From the NCBI GenBank assembly GCA_021325655.1, contig JAJPGT010000047.1, positions 1-64,000 of the forward strand: a stretch of DNA of 64,000 bases, in the 5' to 3' direction. The stretch is from Pseudomonadota bacterium (GTDB lineage: Bacteria; Chloroflexota; UBA6077; JAJPGT01). Under the pieces are notes generated by a model. That model saw only the letters and a program-made list of their open reading frames with translations. It did no database searches and was not told the origin of the DNA. Numbering within the stretch: position 1 is the stretch's first letter; each line of letters begins with the position of its first letter. The translations under genes were made by a program, and so were the position numbers. Of this stretch, positions 53,301 to 61,899 are shown one piece after another.

Positions 53301-54332
53301 ATGAAGTGCGTGCTACTGCCCGGAAACAAGGATGTGGTGCTGGCGGAGCGCCCGACGCCGGAGCCGGGGCCGGGGGAGGTGCTGGTCCGGACGCGCGCCT
53401 CGGCGATCTGCCGCAGTGACATGAGCATCTACTACGGCAATCCGCTGGTCGGTGCCGCACGCAGTGGGAGCGAGCTGGTCATCCCCGGCCACGAGCCGGC
53501 CGGCGAGGTGGCCGCCGTCGGAGACGGGGTCACCGCGGTGCGGCCGGGCGACCGGGTTGCCGTCTACCTGGCCTTCGGCTGTGGCTACTGCGAGTATTGC
53601 CTGAGCGGCGAGCGGGTGCTCTGCCCACGGCGCCAGATCATGGGCTTCGATGTGGACGGCGGCGACGCCGAGTACGTGTTGGTCCGCCAGGAATACTGCC
53701 TGCCGCTGCCTGACGGGCTCTCCTATGAAGCCGGCGCGGTGATGACCGACATGATTGGGACGCAGTTCCGCGCCCAGCAGCGGCTCGGCGTCTCCGGCGC
53801 GCACTCGGTGGCGATCTTCGGGCTCGGCCCGATGGGTGGGGCCGGGGTGATGGTGGCCAGGGCGCGGGGGGCGCGGGTAATCGCGGTGGACGTGCTGGAG
53901 CCACGGCTGCGGCTGGCTGCCGAGCTGGGCGCGGACGCCACGGTGGACAGTAGCCGCGAGGACTCGGTTGCCCGGCTGCTGGAGCTGACCGGCGGCGAGG
54001 GCGTGGACGTGGCCATCGACTGCTCGGGCAACCCGGCCGCGCAGAACGCGGCCCTGGATGCCGCTCGGCGGCGCGGCGCAGTCGCATTCGTCGGCGAGTC
54101 CCGCAGCACCACCTTCAACCCGAGTGACCAGTTGCTGCGCAAGGTGCTGACGCTGATCGGCGCCTGGTACTTCCCGCTCTGGCAGTGGCCGGCCATCGCG
54201 CGCTTCGTGGTAGAGCGGCGGGTGCCAGTGGACAAGCTCGTCACGCATCGCTTCCCGCTCGAGCAGGCGGCGGAGGCATTCCGCCTGTTCGACCAGCGGG
54301 TGACGGAGAAGGCCGTCTTCGTCTGGGGCTGA
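53301..54332 (+). CDS. Zinc-dependent alcohol dehydrogenase (MDR family)
   Basis: 343 residues. The catalytic zinc site is C-R-S-D (about 38) and G-H-E-P-A-G-E; the structural zinc site is C-G-Y-C-E-Y-C-L-S-G-E-R-V-L-C with all four Cys. The NAD(P) fold shows F-G-L-G-P-M-G-G-A-G. Closest in pattern to sorbitol/threonine dehydrogenase-like enzymes; the substrate is unknown. ATG 53301 is preferred to the GTG nine bases upstream because GAGGGG then has normal spacing. Confidence 0.92.
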   Translation: MKCVLLPGNKDVVLAERPTPEPGPGEVLVRTRASAICRSDMSIYYGNPLVGAARSGSELVIPGHEPAGEVAAVGDGVTAVRPGDRVAVYLAFGCGYCEYCLSGERVLCPRRQIMGFDVDGGDAEYVLVRQEYCLPLPDGLSYEAGAVMTDMIGTQFRAQQRLGVSGAHSVAIFGLGPMGGAGVMVARARGARVIAVDVLEPRLRLAAELGADATVDSSREDSVARLLELTGGEGVDVAIDCSGNPAAQNAALDAARRRGAVAFVGESRSTTFNPSDQLLRKVLTLIGAWYFPLWQWPAIARFVVERRVPVDKLVTHRFPLEQAAEAFRLFDQRVTEKAVFVWG

Positions 54333-54406
54333 GCCGACCGTCGAGCAGGCCGGGAGTAGCTCCCGGCGGAGCGGGATCCGCCGTGGAACCAGCGCCGGGG
54401 GCGGCG

Positions 54407-55090
54407 ATGCGACCTCGGGGACGGCGAAGGATGCAGGTTCATCCGGGGCTCCTGGTGGCCGCGGCGGTGGCATGCACCCTGGTGCTCACCGTCCTGGCGT
54501 TCTGGGCGGCCCAGGCGTGGCTGCCCCCGGAGGAGCCTCTGGGCGGGCGTCTAGTGGCCAGCGCGACCCTGTTGCTGGCCTGGGCGACGCTGCTGCTGGT
54601 GTTCGTCACCGGGGCGCTGGCGCTGTTCGCCCTGCGCGAACTGCGGGCCGCGCAGCAGGTGGCCGGGATGGACGAGCTGCTGACCCGGCCCGAGTATCAG
54701 GCGATCGCGAACAACATCGTCACCGGCTATTACGAGCGCCTAGTAGCGGGGCAGGAGCCACTGACCCCGGAAGCGGCCACGCGAGCCTGGAACGACCTGC
54801 GGCGCTACCTAGGTCTGTTCGAGCGGATCGGCTTCCTGGTGCAGTCCGGGCAGGTAGAGGTGGAGTACGTCTGGGTGGCCTACCACTCCCGCCTGGAGTG
54901 GATCGTCTGTAGCCCGGCGATCCGGCAGAGAATCTTGTCCCGCCCCCAGGCGTGGCAGGTGCTCATCTGGCTGTGGGACGAGCTGCAGCGCTACCGCGCG
55001 GCCACGCTACCGGACGAGCCAGGGCGCTGCACGGTGCAGGTAATTCGGAGGGGAGCACTCCTGGAGCTCCGCGCGGCCGCTCCGGCCTGA
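54407..55090 (+). CDS. Two-helix membrane protein, DUF4760-like
   Basis: 227 residues (ATG 54407; ATG 54431 also possible). Two membrane helices (about 15-37 and 49-74) are followed by a soluble helical domain with Y-E-R-L-V-A-G, L-F-E-R-I-G-F-L-V-Q-S-G-Q-V-E and Y-H-S-R-L-E-W-I. The pattern resembles DUF4760-type proteins of unknown function, but I am not sure of the family. It lies 70 bases after the dehydrogenase and may share its transcript. Confidence 0.7.
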   Translation: MRPRGRRRMQVHPGLLVAAAVACTLVLTVLAFWAAQAWLPPEEPLGGRLVASATLLLAWATLLLVFVTGALALFALRELRAAQQVAGMDELLTRPEYQAIANNIVTGYYERLVAGQEPLTPEAATRAWNDLRRYLGLFERIGFLVQSGQVEVEYVWVAYHSRLEWIVCSPAIRQRILSRPQAWQVLIWLWDELQRYRAATLPDEPGRCTVQVIRRGALLELRAAAPA

Positions 55091-55162
55091 TTCCGAAGCG
55101 TTCCGTCGACGCTGGCTGGCCCACGTTGACACCCCGCGCCGCGCTCCGCTACGGTCCCCGCC

Positions 55163-55528
55163 GTGGAGCTGCTGCGCTGGCGGGCGGTCGGCATCGGATT
55201 CCTCGTCGCGGTCGGGCTGGTGGTGCTGTTCGGCCGGCTGGTGGTGGCCGGGGCGCCGGGGCTGGGGATCGTCTACCAGTTCATCGCCCTGTTCCTGGGC
55301 GCCTTCGTCGCCGGGCGGCTGGCCGGCCGGGCGGGGATCTTCCAGGGCAGCGCGGTTGCGGTGCTGTACATCCTGGCTGTCGCCACCTGGAGCGTCTGGG
55401 TGGATTACGACACCGCCACACGCTACGGACCGGCGGCGCTGGGTCCGCTGAACCTGGGTGACATCGTGGTCGGCGACCTGGTCGCCCTCAGCGCCGGGGC
55501 GGCCGGCGGCTGGCTGGCCGCGCGATAA
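55163..55528 (+). CDS. Small four-helix membrane protein
   Basis: 121 residues with hydrophobic helices near 8-29, 35-55, 64-78 and 100-120, typical of TIGR04086/DUF3792-like integral proteins but without a clear match. GTG start; no strong ribosome-binding site. It ends 53 bases before the convergent hydrolase gene. Function unknown. Confidence 0.65.
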   Translation: MELLRWRAVGIGFLVAVGLVVLFGRLVVAGAPGLGIVYQFIALFLGAFVAGRLAGRAGIFQGSAVAVLYILAVATWSVWVDYDTATRYGPAALGPLNLGDIVVGDLVALSAGAAGGWLAAR

Positions 55529-55581
55529 CCTGACCGCCCCTCTCTCACACTTGGGCGAGCGGAACGGGGGTGAGGGCTGGC

Positions 55582-56541
55582 TCACTCCAGCCAGCGGCTG
55601 AAGAACGCTGCCATCCGCGCCCGGTACTCGTCCGGGCGGTCCTGGTAGAGCATGGCGTGGGCGACGCCGGGGGCGATCCACAGCTCCTTCGGTTCCCGCG
55701 CCGCGGCGTAGAGCCGCTCGGTGTTGTCCGGGGTACACAGCTCGTCTGCACCGCCGTGGGCGAGGAAGACCGGGCGCGGGGAGATGCTGCCGATCACGCG
55801 GATCGGGTCGGCGGCGCGGACGGGGTAGCGCTGCTGAAGGGCGATCGCCCGGCAGGTGAGCTCGGCGAGCAAGGGCGTGATCGGACCCGGGTAGCCGCGC
55901 TGGCAGGCGGCGCGCGCGATGACACCCCGCAACGTCGCGAAGGGGCTGTCGGCGGCGACGGCGGCGATGCGCGGGCAGTCCGCCGCCGCGAGCAGCGCCG
56001 CGACCGCACCCATCGAGATGCCGAGCACGCCGACCGGGGCGTCGAGACGCCGGGCCGCTTCGTCCACCGCGGCGATCACGTCCTGCCGCTCGGTGAACCC
56101 GACCGAGGTCACCTGCCCGCCGCTCTGGCCGTGCGCCCGCAGGTCCAGCGCCAGGATGTGGAAGCGGGGCCAGAGCATCGCCGCGACCGGGTAGGCGAAC
56201 TCCTTGCTCGCGCCGTAGCCATGGACCAGCACCACGCTGGCCCGCGCGGTCGGGGAGCGGAGGAGCCAGGCATCCAGGGGAATGCCGTCCGGGCTGGGGA
56301 AACGGAGCGGCTCAGGCGCCAGGCCCCAGTCGGCCGGATTGGCCTGGAGTTCGCTCCGCGGCGGGCGGACGACCTGGCTGGAGCCGTACAGGCCGGCGCC
56401 GACGGCCAGGGCCAGTGTCCCGAGCAGCCCGCCGCCGAGCGCCAGCAGGCCCTGCCGACGCCGACTCGCGCCTCGCCGCTGGCGCGGGACGAGCTCTGAG
56501 AGCAGGCCGTCGAGGCGGTCAGAACCCGATCGCCGCGCCAT
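55582..56541 (-). CDS. Membrane-anchored alpha/beta hydrolase
   Basis: 319 residues. A basic N-terminus precedes one transmembrane helix (about 30-52). The hydrolase domain has V-L-V-H-G-Y-G-A-S, L-D-L-R-A-H-G-Q-S-G-G, and the nucleophile elbow V-L-G-I-S-M-G-A-V (Ser). Likely acid and base are D in G-G-A-D-E-L-C and H in G-V-A-H-A-M. It is a serine esterase/peptidase-like enzyme probably acting outside the membrane. Its start overlaps the end of the gamma-glutamyltransferase gene by 23 bases. Confidence 0.88.
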   Translation of the reverse strand: MARRSGSDRLDGLLSELVPRQRRGASRRRQGLLALGGGLLGTLALAVGAGLYGSSQVVRPPRSELQANPADWGLAPEPLRFPSPDGIPLDAWLLRSPTARASVVLVHGYGASKEFAYPVAAMLWPRFHILALDLRAHGQSGGQVTSVGFTERQDVIAAVDEAARRLDAPVGVLGISMGAVAALLAAADCPRIAAVAADSPFATLRGVIARAACQRGYPGPITPLLAELTCRAIALQQRYPVRAADPIRVIGSISPRPVFLAHGGADELCTPDNTERLYAAAREPKELWIAPGVAHAMLYQDRPDEYRARMAAFFSRWLE

Positions 56542-58135
56542 CGCCTCGGGGGTCGGAGCCGGCGATCAGCACGCCGCGCTCCTGGTCGATCCGGATCGCC
56601 TGCGCCGTTCCCATGCCCAGGTCCAGCGGCGACGAGATGGCCACTCTGTGGCCGCGCGCCCGCAGTTCCTCGGCGACGCGCTGGACGTCCGAAATGCGCG
56701 ACTCCAGCACGACGGTGTCTGGCGGGTGGTGCTTGGCCGGGCCGCCGTGGACCCAGCGCGGCGCCTCGACCGCGAGCTGTGGGTTGAAGCCGTAGTCGAC
56801 CACGTTGGCCAGCACCTGGAGCTGCGTCTGCGGCTGCCCATCCGCGCCGCGGGTGCCAAAGACGAGCGCCGGCTTGCCATTCTGGAGCGCCAGCGCCGGG
56901 ATGAGGGTGTGAAACGGCCGCTTGCGGGGGGCAAAGACGTTCGGATGCTCGGGGTCGAGGCGGAACGAGGCGCCGCGGTTCTGCAGCATGACCCCGGTTC
57001 CCTCCGCGACGATCCCGCTGCCAAAGGAGTGGAACAGGCTCTGGATCAGCGAGACGACGTTGCCCTCGCGATCCGCCGTGCAGAGGTAGATGGTGTCGCC
57101 GTCGGGCTTGGGGCGGCCGGGCTCGACCCGCGCCGCCGCGCGCCAGGGGTCGATCGCTCGCCGCCGCGCCTCCGCGTACGCCTTGGAGGCGAGCCACTCC
57201 GCCGAGCAGGTCATCGCGGCCGGGTCGGCCAGGTAGCGGTCGCGGTCGGCGAACGCCAGCCGCTTGGCCTCCACTATCCAGTGGATCGTCTGCGCTGAGT
57301 TGTGACCAGCCGCAGCCAGGTCGAAGCCCTCAACCAGGTTTGCCATCTCGAGCGCGGTCACGCCCTGCGTCGGCGGCGGTAGCTCGCACAGCTCCCAGCC
57401 CCGATAGGTCGTGCGGAGCGGCTCGACCCACACAGCATGCTGGCTGGCCAGATCCTCCTCGTCGAGCAGTCCGCCCGCCTCCTGCACCGCGCGGGCGATG
57501 CGCTGGGCGGTTTCGCCCTCGTAGAAGCCGCGCCGCCCCTGCTCCGCGACGCGGCTGAGCGTCGTCGCCAGCGCCGGGTTCGCCAGCCGCTCCCCGGGCG
57601 CGGGGACGCGCCCTCCGGGGGCGTAGACGGCCAGGGAGGCCGGGTGCTCCTGGAAGACCGGCAGCTTGTCTGCAATCGCCTGGCTCAGATTGGCGGTGAT
57701 CGGGAAGCCCTCGGCGGCGTAGCGGATCGCCGGGGCGAGCAGGCGCCCTAGCTCCAGGCGGCCGAAGCGCTCCAGCGCCGTGACCCAGCCGTCGACCGCG
57801 CCGGGGACGGTGATCGACAGGCCACCGCGCAGCGGCATCGTCGCGTGGCCGAGCGCGCGGGCGGCTTCCACCGAGGCCCGCCGCGACGAGTGGCCGCTGG
57901 CATTCAGCCCGAGCAGCTCCCCGGTCGCCGCCCAGTACACTAGCAGGAAGAGGTCGCCGCCGACGCCGCACATGTGCGGCCAGGTGACCCCGAGCACCGC
58001 GTTGGCGGCGATCGCCGCCTCGACGGCGTTGCCGCCCTCCTGGAGCACGGTTGCCCCGGCCAGCGAGGCGAGGTAATGCGGGGCGGCGACGACGCCACTG
58101 TCACAATAGACGGGAGCGCGAAACGTCTGGCTCAT
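56519..58135 (-). CDS. Gamma-glutamyltransferase family protein
   Basis: 538 residues of the Ntn-hydrolase GGT family, made as a precursor that self-cleaves. The mature small subunit would begin at Thr in D-G-D-T-I-Y-L-C, the family nucleophile. Also present: G-G-N-A-V-E-A-A-I-A, M-C-G-V-G-G-D-L-F, and R-G-A-D-G-Q-P-Q-T. There is no signal peptide, so it is probably cytoplasmic, unlike classic secreted GGT. Substrate may be glutathione-like or another gamma-glutamyl or acyl compound. It is upstream of and overlaps the hydrolase gene. Confidence 0.93.
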   Translation of the reverse strand: MSQTFRAPVYCDSGVVAAPHYLASLAGATVLQEGGNAVEAAIAANAVLGVTWPHMCGVGGDLFLLVYWAATGELLGLNASGHSSRRASVEAARALGHATMPLRGGLSITVPGAVDGWVTALERFGRLELGRLLAPAIRYAAEGFPITANLSQAIADKLPVFQEHPASLAVYAPGGRVPAPGERLANPALATTLSRVAEQGRRGFYEGETAQRIARAVQEAGGLLDEEDLASQHAVWVEPLRTTYRGWELCELPPPTQGVTALEMANLVEGFDLAAAGHNSAQTIHWIVEAKRLAFADRDRYLADPAAMTCSAEWLASKAYAEARRRAIDPWRAAARVEPGRPKPDGDTIYLCTADREGNVVSLIQSLFHSFGSGIVAEGTGVMLQNRGASFRLDPEHPNVFAPRKRPFHTLIPALALQNGKPALVFGTRGADGQPQTQLQVLANVVDYGFNPQLAVEAPRWVHGGPAKHHPPDTVVLESRISDVQRVAEELRARGHRVAISSPLDLGMGTAQAIRIDQERGVLIAGSDPRGDGAAIGF

Positions 58136-58216
58136 GCTGAGATCCGGGTGTCGGGTTTCGAGTCGCGCGGCGGGGCCGCCCGCGGCGCTGGCGGCGAACC
58201 CGAGAGCGCGTCGCCG

Positions 58217-59491
58217 CTAGCGTCCGGCAAGAAAGTCTAGCAGGCCGAGCGCAAGCGTACCGGCCGTGGTGAGGTTCTCGGGCAGGACGTGCTCGGCGGT
58301 GTCCAGCGGCGAGTGATAGCGGGGATCGTCGCTGCGATAGATGAACACCGCCTCGATGCCCACGCGCAGGAAGCTGGCGTGGTCGCTGCCACCCGCCAGC
58401 GCGCCCCCTAGACGCGAGGCCGGCCAGCCATGCAGGTCGGCCAGGTGCAGCGCCTGCGCGACGAGCGCCTCGCTCCCAGCGAACTGGAGCGTCTCTCCCA
58501 CGGACAGCATGTCCAGGTCGATCATCCCCACCAGCGCCTGCCGCTCGGCCGGGCTGAGCTGCTCGACATAAAAGCGGCTCACGAGGAGGCCCAGCTCCTC
58601 GCCATCGAAGGCGACGAGCTCAAGCGTGTGAGGATAGGGTCGACCGGCCATCACCCGGGCGGTCTCGAGCAGCACCGCCGTCCCGGAGCCGTTGTCATTC
58701 GCGCCTGGCCCGTTCGGGACCGAGTCGTAGTGGGCTCCGACGACGACGGTTCTGCCGCTCGCGCCCGCGCGATGGGCGACGACGTTGCGGCCGGTGCGCT
58801 GCTCGACCGTGCCCTGGACCGCCAGGTGGGCGGTGAGCGGAGTTGTGACGAGCGCTGCTCGCAGCGCCTCGCCCTCCTCGCCAGAGAGCATCACGGCGGG
58901 AATGGCGCCCGGCGCAAAGAGGCTGGCGGCAATGGTGCCCGGGCCGTCGTTGTACAGGATGACGCCGACCGCGCCGGCCGCGGCGGCGTTGGCGACCTTC
59001 TGCGCGAAGCGCAGCTCGCCACGCCGGATGAGCGCCAGCTTCCCCGCCGCCGCGGCTAGCTCCTCGGGCCTGCCCAGTCCGGCGTCGACCACCTCGGCCT
59101 CGACCTCGCCGCTGGCCGAGTAAGCGACGGCGGCCGGGGTGAACACGTCGGTGTGTGCGCCGACCAGGCGCAGCGACGCGCCGCCATCGACGTACGCGGT
59201 GATCGGAAACTCCTGCCCCCGCGTCTCGTAGCCGAGCGCCTCGAACGCACTGCGCAGATAGTCAGTCGCCCGCGCCAGCGCCTCGCTCCCGGCCGGGCGG
59301 GGGCCGATCTCCGTCGCCAGCACCTCCACCGTCTGCTTGGCCCGCTCACCCGAGAACGCCTCGACGGGCGCGGACGAGGGGGTGGACGTTTCCTGCGCCA
59401 CGACCGCAGCGGGGGCAGTGGAGGCGCTACTGCCGAGCAGGCTGGCAAGGAGCGCTAGGGCGAGGAGGACGAGCCGAAGCTGAGGGTTCAC
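58217..59491 (-). CDS. Secreted M28 zinc aminopeptidase with PA domain
   Basis: 424 residues. A signal peptide (about 1-30) leads to an N-terminal cap, a protease-associated insert (about 110-220), and the M28 catalytic domain. Zinc-site motifs: G-A-H-Y-D-S-V, G-A-N-D-N-G-S-G, A-F-D-G-E-E-L-G, I-D-L-D-M, and G-S-D-H-A-S-F. All are intact. It probably releases amino acids from exogenous peptides. GTG 59491 overlaps the folD stop (GTGA), an odd pairing of a cytosolic and a secreted enzyme. Confidence 0.92.
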   Translation of the reverse strand: MNPQLRLVLLALALLASLLGSSASTAPAAVVAQETSTPSSAPVEAFSGERAKQTVEVLATEIGPRPAGSEALARATDYLRSAFEALGYETRGQEFPITAYVDGGASLRLVGAHTDVFTPAAVAYSASGEVEAEVVDAGLGRPEELAAAAGKLALIRRGELRFAQKVANAAAAGAVGVILYNDGPGTIAASLFAPGAIPAVMLSGEEGEALRAALVTTPLTAHLAVQGTVEQRTGRNVVAHRAGASGRTVVVGAHYDSVPNGPGANDNGSGTAVLLETARVMAGRPYPHTLELVAFDGEELGLLVSRFYVEQLSPAERQALVGMIDLDMLSVGETLQFAGSEALVAQALHLADLHGWPASRLGGALAGGSDHASFLRVGIEAVFIYRSDDPRYHSPLDTAEHVLPENLTTAGTLALGLLDFLAGR

Positions 59492-60336
59492 CCGATCGCC
59501 TCGGCGGCGTCGAGCAGACTCCGGCCGAGCATCGCCGCGGTCACCGGGCCAACCCCGCCCGGCACCGGGGTAATCGCGCTCGCCACCTGGCGCACGGAGT
59601 CGAACTGGACGTCGCCCACCAGCCGGTCTCCCACGTAGCTGGTGCCAAAGTCGACCACGACCGCGCCGGGTCGAACCATCGTCGCGTCGATCAGCTCCGG
59701 CCGCCCGGCAGCGACCAGCAGCACCTCCGCCGCTCGGGTCGCCGCGGCCAGATCGGGGGTGCGGGTGTGGCAGACGGTAACGGTCGCATGCGCCTGGATC
59801 GCGAGCAGCGCCAGCGGCAGCCCCACCACCCGGCTGCGGCCGACGATCGTTACCCGCCGCTCGGCGATCCCGATCCCTGCCCGGCGCAGCAGCTCTAGCC
59901 CCGCCAGCGGCGTGCTGGGGACGAAGCGGGGCCGGCCCTGCGCCAGCAGCCCGGCGTTGAGCGGGTGAAGCCCCTCGACGTCTTTGTCGACCGGCAGGCA
60001 CTCGACCGCCCGCTCCAGGCTGAGCCCGGGCGGCAGCGGTGCCTGGAGCAGGACGCCATCCGTCCACGGATCGCCCGCGAACGCGCGCAGCCGCGCCTCC
60101 AGCTCCACCTGGCTGACGTCAGGCGCCAGCACCTCCGCTTCCACCTGAAGGCCGTTGGCGCGGAACGAGCGGCTGATCTGGCGCAGGTAGGAGGCGGCAG
60201 CGGGGTCGTCGCCGACCTGGACGACGACCAGCCGCGGCACCAGGTCGCGCCGCTGGAACAGCGCCGCCGCGCGCTGCCGGTTCTCCTCCCACACCTGGGC
60301 GGCGATCGCCCGTCCGTCGATCACGGTCGCGGTCAT
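59488..60336 (-). CDS. folD: FolD-like methylene-THF dehydrogenase, catalytic Lys missing
   Basis: 282 residues of the bifunctional methylene-tetrahydrofolate dehydrogenase/cyclohydrolase family. Present: V-G-D-D-P-A-A-A-S-Y, G-V-L-L-Q-A-P-L-P, P-V-D-K-D-V-E-G, G-R-S-R-V-V-G-L-P, and T-P-V-P-G-G-V-G-P-V-T. The Y-x-x-x-K pair is altered: Tyr is followed by L-R-Q-I, so the catalytic Lys is Ile. In known FolD enzymes this Lys is needed for cyclohydrolase activity, so it may act only as a dehydrogenase. The gene also overlaps the M28 gene. Confidence 0.85.
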   Translation of the reverse strand: MTATVIDGRAIAAQVWEENRQRAAALFQRRDLVPRLVVVQVGDDPAAASYLRQISRSFRANGLQVEAEVLAPDVSQVELEARLRAFAGDPWTDGVLLQAPLPPGLSLERAVECLPVDKDVEGLHPLNAGLLAQGRPRFVPSTPLAGLELLRRAGIGIAERRVTIVGRSRVVGLPLALLAIQAHATVTVCHTRTPDLAAATRAAEVLLVAAGRPELIDATMVRPGAVVVDFGTSYVGDRLVGDVQFDSVRQVASAITPVPGGVGPVTAAMLGRSLLDAAEAIG

Positions 60337-60358
60337 CCGCGCTCCCTGGAGAACAGGT

Positions 60359-60383
60359 GTGGGCAGCCCAGCGGGCTGCCCAC
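60359..60383 (-). terminator. Hairpin between aminotransferase and folD
   Basis: GTGGGCAGCC (60359-60368) and GGCTGCCCAC (60374-60383), a perfect 10-bp stem with a five-base loop. It is downstream of the aminotransferase on the minus strand and just before folD. No T-run. Confidence 0.5.
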
Positions 60384-60409
60384 GCTGCTTCCTCGCCCCG
60401 TTGCTGGTG

Positions 60410-61762
60410 CTAGCGGCCTGTCACCTCGGCAATCGACTCGTACAGGATGTCCGAGATGCGATCGATAACCTCTTCCGGGGTGATGAACGGTGGCGCCAGC
60501 TCGATCCGGTCGCCGACGGCGCGGGCGTACAGGCCCAGATCACGCGCCATCGCCAGCACACGCTTGGCCGTCTCCTTCTGCGGGTCGAACAGCTTGCGCG
60601 TCTGGCGATCTTCGGCTAGCTCCACCGCGGCCATCAGGCCCAGCCCGCGGACTTCCCCCACCGCCGGCAGCTCGTACAGCCGCTCCAGTCCCCGCAGCAG
60701 CCGCTCGCCCATCCGGGCGGCGCGCTCGACCAGGTTCTCGCGCTCGACGATCTCCAGCGTCTTGATCCCGACCGCGCAGCAGACCGGATGCCCGGAGTAG
60801 GTCGCCGCGTGCATGTAGCGCTGCCCGGCGGGCGCCTCGCGGATAGCGCGGGCGATCTCTTTGGACATGATGATCCCGCCGAGCGGGAGATAGCCGCTGG
60901 TCACCGCCTTGGCGAAGGAGACGATGTCCGGCTGGACGCCCCAGTGCTCCAGCGCGAACCACTTCCCGGTCCGGCCGAACCCGGTGATCACCTCGTCGGC
61001 GATCAGCAGCACGTTGTACTTGTCGCAGATCTCGCGGATGCGCGGGAAGTACGTCTTCGGTGGGACGATCACTCCGCCTGCGCCCATCACCGGCTCGGCG
61101 ATGAACGCGGCGACCGTCTCCGGCCCTTCGCGCAGGATCGCCTCTTCCAGGAAGTTCGCCGTCTTGATCCCGAACTCATCCTCCGGCAGGTCGCCCCAGG
61201 GCGACTGGAAGCGGTAGGGCGGGTCGATCTGGATGAAGTTCGGCGCCAGCGGCCCGAACATGGTGTGGTACATCGGCAGGCCGGTCGCGCTCATCGCCCC
61301 CAGGGTCAGTCCGTGGTAGCTGAACTTGCGCGAGATGACCTTCACCTTGTCCGGCTGGCCATTCACCTTCCAGTAGTAGCGGGCCGTCTTGAAGGCGGAC
61401 TCGTTGCTCTCGGCGCCCGCGGTGGTGAAGTACACCGCGTCCATGTTGGGGTAGGCTTTGCTGACGATCTTCGCCGCGAGCTGGATCGCCGGGGGGTTGG
61501 ACGAGCCGGCGTAGGCGCTGGCGAAGGCGAGCGTGCGCATCTGCTCCGCCGCGACCTCGGCCAGTTCGGTGTTGCCGTGGCCCAGCGTCACGTTCCACAG
61601 CCCCGCCAGCCCGTCGATCACCTCGCGGCCGGCGGCATCGTAGAGCATCGCCCCGCGCCCTTTCACGAAGATGAGCGGGTCCTGGTGCTCACTCGGGTGA
61701 TAATTGGGGTGGATCAGGTGCTCGAGATCCAGGCGAACCAGTTCCGGCGCGGCAACCGCCAT
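60410..61762 (-). CDS. Class III (omega) aminotransferase
   Basis: 450 residues, PLP fold-type I. Motifs: D-G-L-A-G-L-W-N-V-T-L-G-H, F-T-T-A-G-A-E-S-N-E-S-A-F-K, S-Y-H-G-L-T-L-G, A-D-E-V-I-T-G-F-G-R-T-G, and the PLP-lysine region S-F-A-K-A-V-T-S-G-Y. The W-N-V-T and Y-H-G elements match omega-amino-acid and polyamine:pyruvate aminotransferases (beta-alanine, GABA, putrescine). A link to polyamine breakdown is possible but not shown. ATG 61762; an extended -10 lies at 61804. Confidence 0.92.
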   Translation of the reverse strand: MAVAAPELVRLDLEHLIHPNYHPSEHQDPLIFVKGRGAMLYDAAGREVIDGLAGLWNVTLGHGNTELAEVAAEQMRTLAFASAYAGSSNPPAIQLAAKIVSKAYPNMDAVYFTTAGAESNESAFKTARYYWKVNGQPDKVKVISRKFSYHGLTLGAMSATGLPMYHTMFGPLAPNFIQIDPPYRFQSPWGDLPEDEFGIKTANFLEEAILREGPETVAAFIAEPVMGAGGVIVPPKTYFPRIREICDKYNVLLIADEVITGFGRTGKWFALEHWGVQPDIVSFAKAVTSGYLPLGGIIMSKEIARAIREAPAGQRYMHAATYSGHPVCCAVGIKTLEIVERENLVERAARMGERLLRGLERLYELPAVGEVRGLGLMAAVELAEDRQTRKLFDPQKETAKRVLAMARDLGLYARAVGDRIELAPPFITPEEVIDRISDILYESIAEVTGR

Positions 61763-61803
61763 TGCGTTCCTCCCATGCGTGCTCCGCTCGGCGCACTGCG
61801 CCG

Positions 61804-61812
61804 ATTGTAGCA
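61804..61812 (-). promoter_or_regulatory. Extended -10 promoter of the aminotransferase
   Basis: TGCTACAAT on the minus strand (TGN plus TACAAT at 61809-61804), 41 bases before the ATG. No good -35. Confidence 0.5.
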
Positions 61813-61899
61813 CCCGTGTCCTATTCCCCGGCTCGCGCAGCCGCCGCCTGGATTCCTCACTTCGGGCGCGGCGGAGATTCGCCAGCACCGAGGCGCGCC

